NCBI RefSeq assembly: GCF_900091595.1
Contig: NZ_FMCW01000003.1
Coordinates: 62,001 to 126,000, forward strand
DNA length: 64,000 bases
Direction: 5' to 3'
Origin: Micromonospora haikouensis
GTDB taxonomy: Bacteria > Actinomycetota > Actinomycetes > Mycobacteriales > Micromonosporaceae
Shown: one piece after another, positions 16,145 to 24,617 of the stretch
Layout of the letters: each line of letters opens with the position of its first letter
Numbering within the stretch: position 1 is the first letter of the stretch
Notes under the pieces: model-generated
Database searches by the model: none
What the model was told of the DNA's origin: nothing
The model's input: only the letters and a program-made list of their open reading frames with translations
Translations under genes and position numbers: made by a program

Positions 16145-17961
16145 CCGGCGCGGGCCAGCGGGGCGCGACCATGGCGGTGACCGGGCCGGGCGGCCAGCCG
16201 GCCGAACGGGTCCGCCCCGTCTCGGCCCGGCACTTCGTCCGGCTGAAGCTGCGGGTGATGGGCAACAACTTCCGGGGCCAGGGCTGGCGCATCGCCATGT
16301 TCGTGGGCGGGATGATCGCCGGGCTCTGGTTCGCCGCCACCGGCTTCTTCCTGCTGGCCGCCCCAGGGCTGGCCGACGAGCCGACGTACGCGCTGATGGC
16401 CGCCGCGTTCGGCGGCGGCCTGCTGGTGCTCGGCTGGCTGCTGCTGCCGCTGGTCTTCTTCGGGGTGGACGAGACGCTCGACCCGGCCCGGTTCGCCCTG
16501 CTGCCGCTGTCCCGGCGCACCCTGGTCACCGGGCTGTTCGCCGCCGCGCTGGTCAGCGTGCCGGCGGTGGCGGCGCTGATCGCGACCGGCGGGCTGGTGC
16601 TCACCTCGGGCCTGCTCGGCGGCGCGGCGGCGGCGCTCGTCGCGGCCGTCGGGGTGGTCGCCGGGCTGCTGCTCTGCGTCGCGGCCAGCCGGGCGATGAC
16701 CAGCGCGTTCGCGACCATGTTGCGCTCCCGTCGGGTACGCGACCTGGCGGCCGTGCTGCTGGCGGTGCTCGCCGCGCTGCTCGGCCCGCTGCAGATCGTG
16801 GTGGTGGCCGCCGTGCAGCAGGCCGACTGGGACCGGCTGACCGGGGTGGCCCGGGTCGTCGGCTGGACCCCGTTCGGCGCGCCGTGGACGGTCGGCATCG
16901 ACGTGGCCGAGGGGCGGGCCTGGGCCGTGCCGGTGAAGCTGCTGATCACCGCGCTGACGATCGGCGCGCTGCTGTGGTGGTGGTCCCGGTCGCTGGAGTC
17001 GGCCATGGTCGGGGCGGCCAGCGGCGGCCGGATCAGGGTGCGCGGCGGCGGGGCCAAGGTGCGCGGCGGCGCGGCGAAGACCGGCGGCGGCGCGGCGGTG
17101 GGCGGCGCGGCGGTGGGCGGTGCGGCGGCGGGCGGCGCGGCGGGGGCCGTTTCCGGCGCGGTCGGGCAGCTCTTTCCGAAGGCGGTCGGCTGGGCGCGGC
17201 GGGACCGGTTCGGCGCGCTGGTGGCCCGGGAGTGCCGCTACTGGTGGCGGGACGCCCGGCGGCGGGCCAACCTGATCACGATCGCCGTGGTCGGCATCTT
17301 CGTGCCGGTGATGGTCAACTTCGGCGGGGCGAGCTTCTCCACCGGGGAGGGCATGGAGTTCGCCGCCCCCGACTCGTCCCCGGTGCTGGTCAGCATCTCG
17401 ATGGTCTTCGTCGGCCTGCTCGCCTCGGTGACCCTGGCCAACCAGTTCGGCTTCGACGGCAGCGCGTACGCGGCGAACGTGGTCGCCGGGGTCCCCGGCC
17501 GGCTGGAGCTGCGGGCCCGGATGGCCGCCTTCTCGGTGTACGTCCTGCCGATGCTCGCCGTCGTCACCGTGATCCTGGGGATGCTGCTGGGTCGGCCGGC
17601 GTGGCTGGGCGTGATGGCGGGCAGCCTCCTCGCCACGTACGGGGCGGGGCTGGCGATCAGCGCCTTCGTCTCGGTGCTGGGGGCGTACTCGCTGCCGGAG
17701 ACGAGCAACCCGTTCGCGATGAACAGCGGGGCCGGGGTCGCGAAGAGCTTCCTCACCCTGCTGTCGATGTTGGGCACGGCGGTGGCGAGCGTGCCGATGG
17801 TGGTCGCCGCGGCGTTGCTCGGCGACGCCTGGCTCTGGCTGGCCACGCCCCTGGGGCTGGCGTACGGGCTGGGCGCGGCGCTGCTCGGCGCGTACCTGGC
17901 CGGTGACGTGCTGGACCGGCGGGCCCCCGAGCTGCTGACGGCCGTGACCCCGCGCCGCTGA
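16141..17961 (+). CDS. ABC transporter permease
   Basis: The 606-residue membrane partner of the ATPase at 15380 starts at GTG 16141, which overlaps the ATPase stop (GTGA). ATG 16171 is an alternative. About twelve hydrophobic segments fall in two halves. They are separated by a Gly/Ala-rich low-complexity linker at about residues 295-340 (GGAAVGGAAVGGAAAGGAA), which is probably disordered and cytoplasmic. No export signature reveals a substrate. Large two-half permeases paired with a single ATPase are common in actinobacteria and remain mostly uncharacterised. Confidence 0.85.
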   Translation: MTGAGQRGATMAVTGPGGQPAERVRPVSARHFVRLKLRVMGNNFRGQGWRIAMFVGGMIAGLWFAATGFFLLAAPGLADEPTYALMAAAFGGGLLVLGWLLLPLVFFGVDETLDPARFALLPLSRRTLVTGLFAAALVSVPAVAALIATGGLVLTSGLLGGAAAALVAAVGVVAGLLLCVAASRAMTSAFATMLRSRRVRDLAAVLLAVLAALLGPLQIVVVAAVQQADWDRLTGVARVVGWTPFGAPWTVGIDVAEGRAWAVPVKLLITALTIGALLWWWSRSLESAMVGAASGGRIRVRGGGAKVRGGAAKTGGGAAVGGAAVGGAAAGGAAGAVSGAVGQLFPKAVGWARRDRFGALVARECRYWWRDARRRANLITIAVVGIFVPVMVNFGGASFSTGEGMEFAAPDSSPVLVSISMVFVGLLASVTLANQFGFDGSAYAANVVAGVPGRLELRARMAAFSVYVLPMLAVVTVILGMLLGRPAWLGVMAGSLLATYGAGLAISAFVSVLGAYSLPETSNPFAMNSGAGVAKSFLTLLSMLGTAVASVPMVVAAALLGDAWLWLATPLGLAYGLGAALLGAYLAGDVLDRRAPELLTAVTPRR

Positions 17962-17976
17962 GCGTTGCCCAGCGGC
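17954..17976. terminator. Hairpin between convergent genes
   Basis: GCCGCTG (17954-17960) pairs with CAGCGGC (17970-17976) at the junction of the ABC permease and the convergent small gene. It lacks a T-run and probably serves both strands. Confidence 0.4.
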
Positions 17977-17987
17977 GGGGCCGCGGT

Positions 17988-18242
17988 TCAGCGGCGGCGC
18001 AGGAACGCGTAGAACAGGCCGCTGTTGCTGGAGGAGCTGACGTTGACCAGTTCCCACCCGTAGTGGGCGAGGTATTCGACGGCCTCCAGGAGCTGGGTGA
18101 CGCCGCTGCTGCTGAGTCGCGGGCGGGCGGCGATGGCGAGGTGCCGGTGGGGATAGCCCCGGAAGTCCACCTCGTTGCGGAGCACGGCGTCGGCGGCCAC
18201 GACGCGGGTCTGGGCGAGCTGCTGCGGCGTCACGGGACTCAT
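17988..18242 (-). CDS. Hypothetical small protein
   Basis: The 84-residue protein starts at ATG 18242 (MSPVTPQQLAQTRVVAADAV). It ends in HYGWELVNVSSSSNSGLFYAFLRRR, a pattern seen in small actinobacterial proteins of the DUF4177-like type, in which a GWELV strand follows a helix. No catalytic residues are evident. It is convergent with the ABC permease and divergent from the SRPBCC gene. The family assignment is tentative. Confidence 0.65.
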   Translation of the reverse strand: MSPVTPQQLAQTRVVAADAVLRNEVDFRGYPHRHLAIAARPRLSSSGVTQLLEAVEYLAHYGWELVNVSSSSNSGLFYAFLRRR

Positions 18243-18312
18243 GCCCGGCACGATAGGAGCCCCCCGCACACGCGCCCGAGCTTGCCTGGCTGACGGGCGG
18301 CACAATGGGACG

Positions 18313-18807
18313 ATGCCTGTCGTCGAGTCGGTGATCACCGTGCCGGTGCCGCCCGAGCTGGCCTTCGCGGTGTCGCAGACCGTCGCGCCGGCCCGGTACC
18401 GCTGGGACCCGTTCGTCCGCGAGCAGCACTTCACCGACGGGGCGACGCGCCCGGGCAAGGGCGTGCGCACCTTCACCCGATCCCGGCACGGCCTGACGAT
18501 GGTCAGCGAGTACGTCTCCTTCGCGCCGCCGAGCCACGTCGGGATGAAGATGGTCCGGGGCCCGTGGTTCTTCGAGATGTTCGCGGGCGGGTGGCGGTTC
18601 GCCCCCGGCCCGGAGCCCGGCACGTCGGTCGCCACCTGGCGATACCACTTCCGCTGCCGGCCGGCGTTCCTGCGCCCCGTCGCGCACCGGGTCGGGAGCT
18701 GGCTGCTCGGCCGGGACATCCGCCGCCGGATCGCCGGGTACGCCGCCGGCTGCACCGACCCGGAGGTGCTGGCCGCCGCCCGCCGCGCCCTGCGCTCCGA
18801 CGAGTGA
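18313..18807 (+). CDS. SRPBCC family protein
   Basis: The 164-residue protein has the START/Bet v1-like layout: a first strand with VESVITVPVPPELAFAVSQ, a Trp/Asp-Pro segment (YRWDPFVREQHF) after the first helices, antiparallel strands, and a long C-terminal helix. Such proteins bind hydrophobic ligands, and some act as cyclases or dehydratases for polyketides. No specific function can be assigned. CACAAT (18301-18306), 6 nt before the ATG, fits the leaderless pattern. Confidence 0.8.
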   Translation: MPVVESVITVPVPPELAFAVSQTVAPARYRWDPFVREQHFTDGATRPGKGVRTFTRSRHGLTMVSEYVSFAPPSHVGMKMVRGPWFFEMFAGGWRFAPGPEPGTSVATWRYHFRCRPAFLRPVAHRVGSWLLGRDIRRRIAGYAAGCTDPEVLAAARRALRSDE

Positions 18808-19195
18808 CCGCGCGGCCCCGCGCCGCGCCGCCGGGTCACCGTGTCTCGCTGCCGGGTCACCGCGCCTCGTCGCCGAGCCACCGTGTCTCGTTGCTCTCCG
18901 TGGTCACCCTCTCCCGACCCTCCACGCCCGCACCTCCCCTTTGCTCTGCACCCATCCGCGCAGCACCCTCCTGAGCTGCGAGGGTGCGGGGTCGACGGAG
19001 CCGAGGCATGCGGCCATCGGTTGCGCTCGGTGAGCGCTGCGTATCCGGGTGCAGAGCAAAGGGGGCGCACTGGGCTTGCGGTGCCGGAGAGGGCGGAAGG
19101 GCTGCGACCGCCGCGGTGCGGCGGCGGGCGGGCCTGAGCGCGGGCCTCGGCGGAAGGGTCCGACCGGCGGCCGGCGGGGGCCGGGTGGGGTCACA
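18808..19195. other. Gene-free stretch with an inverted-repeat element
   Basis: This 388-bp gap has no convincing gene. Its first 90 bp hold degenerate repeats of GCCGGGTCACCG and GTGTCTCG. An 18-bp perfect inverted repeat is at 18936/19047 (listed separately). The last 100 bp form a GC-rich leader with no clear promoter for the flavin reductase gene. Confidence 0.6.
18936..19064. repeat. 129-bp element bounded by 18-bp inverted repeats
   Basis: CCCCTTTGCTCTGCACCC (18936-18953) is exactly complementary to GGGTGCAGAGCAAAGGGG (19047-19064). Imperfect pairing continues inward for about 12 bases. The spacing is 93 bp. The layout resembles a non-autonomous mobile element (MITE) or a large RNA hairpin. 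There is no obvious target-site duplication and no coding capacity. Confidence 0.6.
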
Positions 19196-19726
19196 ATGTT
19201 TCACGTGAATCCAGAGCCGGGTGCCGAGATCCACCACGTCGACCCGTTCGCCGTACCAGCGGGACAGCGCTCCCCGGCCCGGCGGCTGCGGGGTCGGCTC
19301 GCCGCGCCGGTCACGCTGTGGACCGCGCCGGGCCCCGCCGGCCTGACCGTGTCCTCCACGCTGGTCGCCGAGGGGGAGCCGGACCGGCTGCTGGGCCTGG
19401 TCGACGCGGAGTCGGACCTGTGGGCGGCGGTCGAGGCGGCGGGACGGTTCGCCGTCGCGCCGCTGGGTCCGCCGCACCGGCAGCTCGCCGACCGGTTCGC
19501 CGGCCTGTTCCCGTCGCCGGGCGGCCTCTTCGCCACCGGCGTCTGGACCGAGACCGAGTACGGCCCGGTGCCCACCGACGCCGCCGGCTGGGCCGGGTGC
19601 CGGCTCGACACCGCCCGCGAGTACGGCTGGGCGCTGCTCGTCGAGGCCACCATCGAGTGCATCGACCTGACGCGGGAGAGCGACCCGCTGCTGCACTACC
19701 GGGGTCGGTACCACGAGCTGACCTGA
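19196..19726 (+). CDS. Flavin reductase-like FMN-binding protein
   Basis: The 176-residue protein has the split-barrel fold pattern of flavin reductases: RLAAPVTLWTA, LTVSSTLVAEGEPDRLLGLVDAESD (the usual substrate/FMN strand region), FAVAPLGPPHRQLADRFAGL, and an acidic end. It probably binds FMN and may supply reduced flavin or act on a small molecule. The start is ATG 19196 (MFHVNPEPG). It stands alone, so a partner oxygenase is not indicated. Confidence 0.78.
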   Translation: MFHVNPEPGAEIHHVDPFAVPAGQRSPARRLRGRLAAPVTLWTAPGPAGLTVSSTLVAEGEPDRLLGLVDAESDLWAAVEAAGRFAVAPLGPPHRQLADRFAGLFPSPGGLFATGVWTETEYGPVPTDAAGWAGCRLDTAREYGWALLVEATIECIDLTRESDPLLHYRGRYHELT

Positions 19727-19761
19727 CCAGCCACTACCGGTCACCGGAGTGACCTGGGTCA

Positions 19762-19793
19762 CTCGGCGCAGGCAGGCGACCGCTCGGCGCAGG
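19762..19793 (+). promoter_or_regulatory. 21-bp-period direct repeat upstream of the second symporter operon
   Basis: CTCGGCGCAGG occurs exactly at 19762-19772 and 19783-19793. A -10 TACCGT lies at 19842-19847, so the repeats sit where an activator would bind. LytTR regulators bind two direct repeats with about this spacing. The LytTR gene at 8305 is the nearest candidate to bind here. Confidence 0.5.
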
Positions 19794-19887
19794 TGGAGAC
19801 CCTCGTCGATCCACCTCTTCCCGGGCGGGGCGCGCGGTTCCTACCGTGCGCGAAACCCCCTACGCCTGTGAAGGTGGTGATCCACAG

Positions 19888-20286
19888 ATGTCCACGGACA
19901 CACCCCCGCCGGACGCACCGGCCGAGCCGGAGACGGCGGGCCCGGCCGCGTCCACGGCGGACCGGTACCTCGCCGTACAGCGTTCGGACGAGTTCGCCGG
20001 GTTGCGTCGCGCTCTGCGCGGCTTCATCTTCCCGATGACCGTCGCGTTCTTCCTCTGGTACGCGCTCTACGTGATCCTCTCCGCGTACGCGCGGGACTTC
20101 ATGGGCACGAGGCTGTTCGGCAGCAACATCAACGTCGCCCTGATCTTCGGCCTGCTCCAGTTCGTCTCGACGTTCCTGATCGCCTGGCTCTACTCCCGGT
20201 TCGCCGACCGGAAGATCGACCCGGTCGCCGACCGCATCCGCGCCGAGATGGGGGAGGTGACCCATGAACACGGTCCTCGCGGCTGA
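19888..20286 (+). CDS. DUF485 domain membrane protein
   Basis: The 132-residue protein has a Pro-rich cytoplasmic lead, then FAGLRRALRGFIFPMTVAFFL. Two membrane spans follow (about 55-75 and 90-110), with the DUF485 loop SAYARDFM, and the protein ends in a charged helix. In the yjcH-actP arrangement this small protein is co-expressed with the acetate symporter. The symporter gene starts 23 nt before this gene ends, which is strong translational coupling. Confidence 0.88.
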   Translation: MSTDTPPPDAPAEPETAGPAASTADRYLAVQRSDEFAGLRRALRGFIFPMTVAFFLWYALYVILSAYARDFMGTRLFGSNINVALIFGLLQFVSTFLIAWLYSRFADRKIDPVADRIRAEMGEVTHEHGPRG

Positions 20287-21937
20287 GGCGGGCGGCGGCA
20301 CCGCCCGCAACCTCACCATCACGCTGTTCCTGGTGTTCGTGGCGGTGACCCTGGCCATCACCATCTGGGCCAGCCGGCAGACCAAGACCGCCACCGACTT
20401 CTACGCGGGCGGCCGGTCCTTCTCCGGCTTCCAGAACGGTATGGCGATCGGCGGCGACTACATGTCGGCCGCGTCGTTCCTCGGCATCGCCGGCATCATC
20501 GCCCTCTACGGCTACGACGGCTTCCTCTACTCGATCGGCTTCCTGGTCGCCTGGCTGGTGGCGCTGCTGCTCGTCGCCGAACTGCTGCGCAACTCGGGCC
20601 GGTACACGATGGCGGACGTGCTGGCGTTCCGGATGCGCCAGCGGCCGGTCCGCACGGCGGCGGCGGTCTCCACCATCACCGTGTCGATCTTCTATCTGCT
20701 GGCCCAGATGGTCGGCGCGGGCGCGCTGGTGGCGCTGCTGCTGGGCATCAAGCCGGGCACCACGTTCCTCGGCATGGACGCCGACACCGCGAAGGTCGCC
20801 ACGATCATCATGGTCGGCGCCCTGATGATCATCTACGTCACCGTGGGCGGCATGAAGGGCACCACGTACGTCCAGATCGTCAAGGCGTTCCTGCTGATGA
20901 CCGGCGCGCTGGTGATGACCCTGCTGGTGCTGGCGAAGTACAAGTTCAACCTGTCGTCGCTGCTCGGCGACGCCGCCGCCTCCTCGGGCAAGGGCAGCGC
21001 CTTCCTCGAACCCGGCCTGCGCTACGGCGTCGAGGTGGCCGGGAACGCGACGCAGACGTTCTACAACAAGGTCGACCTGCTCTCGCTCGGCATCGCGCTG
21101 GTGCTCGGCACGGCGGGCCTGCCGCACATCCTGATCCGCTTCTACACCGTGCCGACCGCCAAGGCGGCCCGCAAGAGCGTGCTCTGGGCGATCGGCATCA
21201 TCGGCGCGTTCTACCTGCTCACCCTGGCCCTCGGCTTCGGCGCGGCGGCCCTGGTCGGCGGCCCGGCGATCACCGCCCAGGACAAGGCCGGCAACACGGC
21301 CGCGCCACAGCTCGCCGAGAAGCTGGGCATCACCTTCCTCGGCGGCGACCTCGGCGGCGCGACCCTGCTGGCGATCATCGCGGCGGTGGCCTTCGCCACC
21401 ATCCTGGCGGTGGTCGCCGGGCTCACCCTGGCCTCGTCGTCCAGCCTGGCGCACGACTTCTACGCCAACGTCCTCAAGAACGGGCAGGCATCGGAGCGCC
21501 AGGAGGTCCGGGTGGCCCGGGTCTCGGCGCTGGTCATCGGCGCGGTCTCGATCGCCCTGTCGATCTACGCGCAGAGCCTGAACGTGGCCTTCCTGGTGGC
21601 GCTCGCGTTCGCGGTGGCCGCCTCCGGAAACCTGCCGGCGATCCTCTACAGCCTGTTCTGGAAGCGGTTCAACACCTCCGGCGCGGTCTGGGCGATCTAC
21701 GGCGGACTGCTCGCCGCGGTGCTGCTGGTGTTCTTCTCGCCGGTGGTCTCCGGGGCGCCGACGTCGATGTTCCCGGACCACGACTGGCACTGGTTCCCGC
21801 TGTCCAACCCGGGCATCCTCTCCATCCCGTTCGGGTTCCTGTGCGGGTGGATCGGCACGATGATCTCCAACGAGAGCGACGAGGAGAAGTACGCCGAACT
21901 GGAGGTGCGTTCCCTCACCGGCGCCGGCGCGCACTGA
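20264..21937 (+). CDS. Sodium:solute symporter, ActP/MctC type
   Basis: The 557-residue SSS carrier has about 13 membrane spans. Motifs include AIGGDYMSAASFLGIAGIIA, SIFYLLAQMVGAGALV, VGGMKGTTYVQIVKAFLLM and LPHILIRFYTVP. These are characteristic of cation/acetate symporters that also accept pyruvate or propionate. The ribosome site GGGGGAGGTGACCC precedes ATG 20264 inside the DUF485 gene. It lacks the soluble insertion of the paralogue at 13138. Regulation by the LytS/LytTR pair is suggested by the upstream direct repeat. Confidence 0.93.
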   Translation: MNTVLAAEAGGGTARNLTITLFLVFVAVTLAITIWASRQTKTATDFYAGGRSFSGFQNGMAIGGDYMSAASFLGIAGIIALYGYDGFLYSIGFLVAWLVALLLVAELLRNSGRYTMADVLAFRMRQRPVRTAAAVSTITVSIFYLLAQMVGAGALVALLLGIKPGTTFLGMDADTAKVATIIMVGALMIIYVTVGGMKGTTYVQIVKAFLLMTGALVMTLLVLAKYKFNLSSLLGDAAASSGKGSAFLEPGLRYGVEVAGNATQTFYNKVDLLSLGIALVLGTAGLPHILIRFYTVPTAKAARKSVLWAIGIIGAFYLLTLALGFGAAALVGGPAITAQDKAGNTAAPQLAEKLGITFLGGDLGGATLLAIIAAVAFATILAVVAGLTLASSSSLAHDFYANVLKNGQASERQEVRVARVSALVIGAVSIALSIYAQSLNVAFLVALAFAVAASGNLPAILYSLFWKRFNTSGAVWAIYGGLLAAVLLVFFSPVVSGAPTSMFPDHDWHWFPLSNPGILSIPFGFLCGWIGTMISNESDEEKYAELEVRSLTGAGAH

Positions 21938-22000
21938 GGCCGGTACGCACCGGCCCGGGTGCGTACCGAGCCTGCTCGGCTCCGCACCGGCCGAGCTGGT

Positions 22001-22050
22001 TAAAAGGGGCCCCCTGTACAACGTTTCGCGTTAACAGGGGGCCCTTCCTT
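22001..22050. repeat. Repeat family G, long-hairpin form, copy 1
   Basis: GGGGCCCCCTGT (22006-22017) pairs with ACAGGGGGCCC (from 22034) around the loop ACAACGTTTCGCGTTA, followed by TTCCTT. The loop differs by one base from the copy at 31376. It lies between the symporter stop and the epimerase promoter and probably ends symporter transcription. Confidence 0.85.
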
Positions 22051-22079
22051 CCATCTCGTGCCTGTATAGGCTGGTCGGC

Positions 22080-23057
22080 ATGAAGGTTGCCCCGCGCTTC
22101 GGTCCCGGTCACCGCGTCCTCGTCACCGGCGGCGCCGGCTTCGTGCCGTCGCACCTGGTCGACACACTCGTCGCCCGCGGCTGCACGGTGGTGGCGCTGG
22201 ACAATTTCGTCACCGGTTCCAAGGACAACGTGGCCCACCTGCACGACAAGCCCAACTTCACGCTGGTCGAGGCGGACATCTCCGACGGGCTGCCGACCCA
22301 CCACCCGGCGCTGGCCGAGCGGTTCGACGCGATCATGCACATGGCCTCCCCGGCCAGCCCCACCGACTTCGCGACCCTGCCGGTGGAGATCCTCCGGGTC
22401 GGGTCGGTGGCGACCCTGCACCTGCTGGACCGCGCGGTCGCCGACGGCGCCCGGTTCCTGATGGCCTCCACCTCCGAGGCGTACGGGGACCCGAAGGAGC
22501 ACCCGCAGCGCGAGACGTACTGGGGCAACGTCAACCCGATCGGCGTGCGCAGCGTCTACGACGAGGCGAAGCGGTTCTCGGAGGCGGCCACGATGGCCTA
22601 CCACCGGTACCGGGGGCTGGACGCCGCGATCGTGCGGATCTTCAACACGTACGGCCCGCGGATGCGGCCGGACGACGGCCGGGCGATCCCGACGTTCATC
22701 TCGCAGGCGCTGCGCGGCGAGCCGATCACCGTGCACGGCACCGGCAACCAGACCCGGTCGATCTGCTACGTCGAGGACCTGGTGCGCGGCATCCTGCTGC
22801 TGCTCGACTCGACGGAGACCGGCCCGGTCAACTGCGGCACCGAGCACGAGCTGACCATGCGGCAACTGGCCGAGTTGATCGTGTCACTCTCCGGCAGCAC
22901 GTCCGAGGTGACGTACGTCACCCGGGCGGCCGACGACCCGGAGATGCGCCGCCCCGACCTGACCCTTGCCCGTGAACTGCTCGGATACGAGCCGGCGGTG
23001 GCGCCCGAAGACGGCCTCCGACGCACGATCGAGCACTTCCGCGAGCGGCTAGGGTAG
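22080..23057 (+). CDS. NAD-dependent epimerase/dehydratase, UDP-xylose synthase-like
   Basis: The 325-residue extended short-chain dehydrogenase has an NAD site VLVTGGAGFVPSHL and HMASPASP. Further motifs are TSEAYGDPKEHPQ, YWGNVNPIG and the catalytic YDEAK. FNTYGPRMRPDDGR and VEDLVRGILLLL follow. This pattern matches UDP-glucuronate decarboxylases (UDP-xylose synthase), so UDP-sugar formation for a surface polymer is likely; a UDP-glucose epimerase is less likely. TAGGCT (22067-22072) 7 nt before ATG 22080 indicates a leaderless message. It precedes three LCP ligase genes, in keeping with cell-wall glycopolymer work. Confidence 0.85.
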   Translation: MKVAPRFGPGHRVLVTGGAGFVPSHLVDTLVARGCTVVALDNFVTGSKDNVAHLHDKPNFTLVEADISDGLPTHHPALAERFDAIMHMASPASPTDFATLPVEILRVGSVATLHLLDRAVADGARFLMASTSEAYGDPKEHPQRETYWGNVNPIGVRSVYDEAKRFSEAATMAYHRYRGLDAAIVRIFNTYGPRMRPDDGRAIPTFISQALRGEPITVHGTGNQTRSICYVEDLVRGILLLLDSTETGPVNCGTEHELTMRQLAELIVSLSGSTSEVTYVTRAADDPEMRRPDLTLARELLGYEPAVAPEDGLRRTIEHFRERLG

Positions 23058-23134
23058 CCGGTCGGCGCGACGCGGCCCGCCGGCCGACCTGCGATTGAGG
23101 GCGACACTCGACGGGGCTACGTACCCTCGGGTAC

Positions 23135-24373
23135 ATGTCAGCGACCGCTTCCGCCGGCGTTCCGATTCCACACCTGCGTCGCAGCGCGGGGCGTGCCCCG
23201 GTGCCCGGCCCCGGCCAGGAGGGCTCGGGGCGCGCCCGCGTGCCCGGGGCCCAGTGGTATCCCACCCACGACGACCGGCCCCGGGGCGGCGGCTTCGGCG
23301 GGTCGGACGGCCCCGGGGGGCCCGGGGGACCGGGTGGGCCGGGCGCTCCCCGGCGGGCCGGTGGGCGCGGGCCGCGCCCGAGGTGGGGCCGGATCGGCCT
23401 GGTGGCCGGCGTGGCGGTGCTCGTCCTCGCGCTGCTCGGCGGGGCCGGGGCGTGGTTCTACACCCGCAACCTCAACCAGGACCTGGCCCGCACCGACCCG
23501 TTCTCGGAGCTGACCGGCGGCCGACCGCCGAAGGCGGTGGACGGTGCGCTCAACATCCTGCTGGTCGGCAGCGACTCGCGGGACCCGGACGCCCCGGTGG
23601 ACCAGCAGAGCCAGTGGCGGGCCGACACGATCATCGTCATGCACATCCCGGCCGACCACAAGTCCGCCTACCTGGTCTCCATCCCCCGCGACCTGTACGT
23701 GCCGATCCCCGAGAACGCCCAGGCGGACTGCGCCTCGGGGCAGCGGGCGAAGATCAACGCCGCGTTCGCGTTCGGCGGCCTGCCGCTGGCCGTGAAGACG
23801 GTGGAGTGCTTCACCGACGTCCGCATCGACAACGTGATGGCGATCGACTTCGCCGGGTTCAAGCAGGTCACCGACGCGCTCGGCGGGGTGGACCTGAAGG
23901 TGGAGCGGTCGATCACCTCGATCCACAAGCCGTTCCGCAAGTTCACCAAGGGCACCATGCACATGAACGGCGCGGAGGCGCTGGACTGGATCCGGCAGCG
24001 CAAGCAGTTCCCCGACGGCGACTTCGCGCGGATGCGCCACCAGCAGGAGTTCCTCAAGGCCCTGATGGACAAGGCGGCCAGCACGGGCACGCTGACCAAC
24101 CCGAAGAAGCTCAACGCGTTCCTCCAGTCGGTGACGGACGCGGTGACCGTGGACCAGGGCTTCTCGCTGGTCGACATGGCGCTGCAGTTCCGCAGCCTGC
24201 GCGGGGAGAACCTGATCTTCGTCACCAGCCCGAACTCGGGCAGCGACACGATCAACGGCGAGTCGGTGGTGGTCTCGGACCGGGAGAAGGCGCTGGCCAT
24301 GTACCAGGCGATGACGGCCGACAAGATGGCCGAGTGGGTGAAGGCCAACCCGCCGGAGGGCAGCTCGGGGTGA
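23135..24373 (+). CDS. LytR-CpsA-Psr (LCP) family protein 1
   Basis: The 412-residue membrane-anchored enzyme attaches glycopolymers to peptidoglycan. A Pro/Gly-rich cytoplasmic lead with collagen-like GPGGPGGPGG repeats precedes one membrane span at about residues 88-110. The LCP domain has ILLVGSDSRDPD, RADTIIVMHIPADHKSAYLVSIPRDLYV, GGVDLKV and ALDWIRQRKQFPDGDFARMRHQQEFL, with the Arg and Asp residues that bind lipid pyrophosphate. TACCCT (23122-23127) 7 nt before the ATG fits a leaderless start. Three LCP paralogues lie in tandem here. Confidence 0.92.
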   Translation: MSATASAGVPIPHLRRSAGRAPVPGPGQEGSGRARVPGAQWYPTHDDRPRGGGFGGSDGPGGPGGPGGPGAPRRAGGRGPRPRWGRIGLVAGVAVLVLALLGGAGAWFYTRNLNQDLARTDPFSELTGGRPPKAVDGALNILLVGSDSRDPDAPVDQQSQWRADTIIVMHIPADHKSAYLVSIPRDLYVPIPENAQADCASGQRAKINAAFAFGGLPLAVKTVECFTDVRIDNVMAIDFAGFKQVTDALGGVDLKVERSITSIHKPFRKFTKGTMHMNGAEALDWIRQRKQFPDGDFARMRHQQEFLKALMDKAASTGTLTNPKKLNAFLQSVTDAVTVDQGFSLVDMALQFRSLRGENLIFVTSPNSGSDTINGESVVVSDREKALAMYQAMTADKMAEWVKANPPEGSSG

Positions 24374-24429
24374 CGAGTTTCCGGTAACGGAGACGGATTC
24401 GGCTGGTCGTTACTTCGACACACGTCAGC

Positions 24430-24480
24430 GCCGGTCGGCGGTCGGACCCCATTCCACCGGGGGCCCTACCGCCGACCGGC
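24430..24480 (+). terminator. Large hairpin after LCP gene 1
   Basis: GCCGGTCGGCGGT (24430-24442) and ACCGCCGACCGGC (24468-24480) pair perfectly over 13 bp and enclose a 25-nt loop. Its place 57 nt behind the LCP1 stop suggests termination and separates LCP1 from LCP2. Confidence 0.65.
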
Positions 24481-24617
24481 TGCTTTCGATTGACCGAACG
24501 GGTGAATTCCGCAGGCAACTGCCAGGATAACTGCGAATAGCCGGCGGACGAACTCGCCTTGACGGGAAGCGGTACGTACAGTGGTCCCGCCCCCCGATCA
24601 CGCGAGCTGGAGCACGC

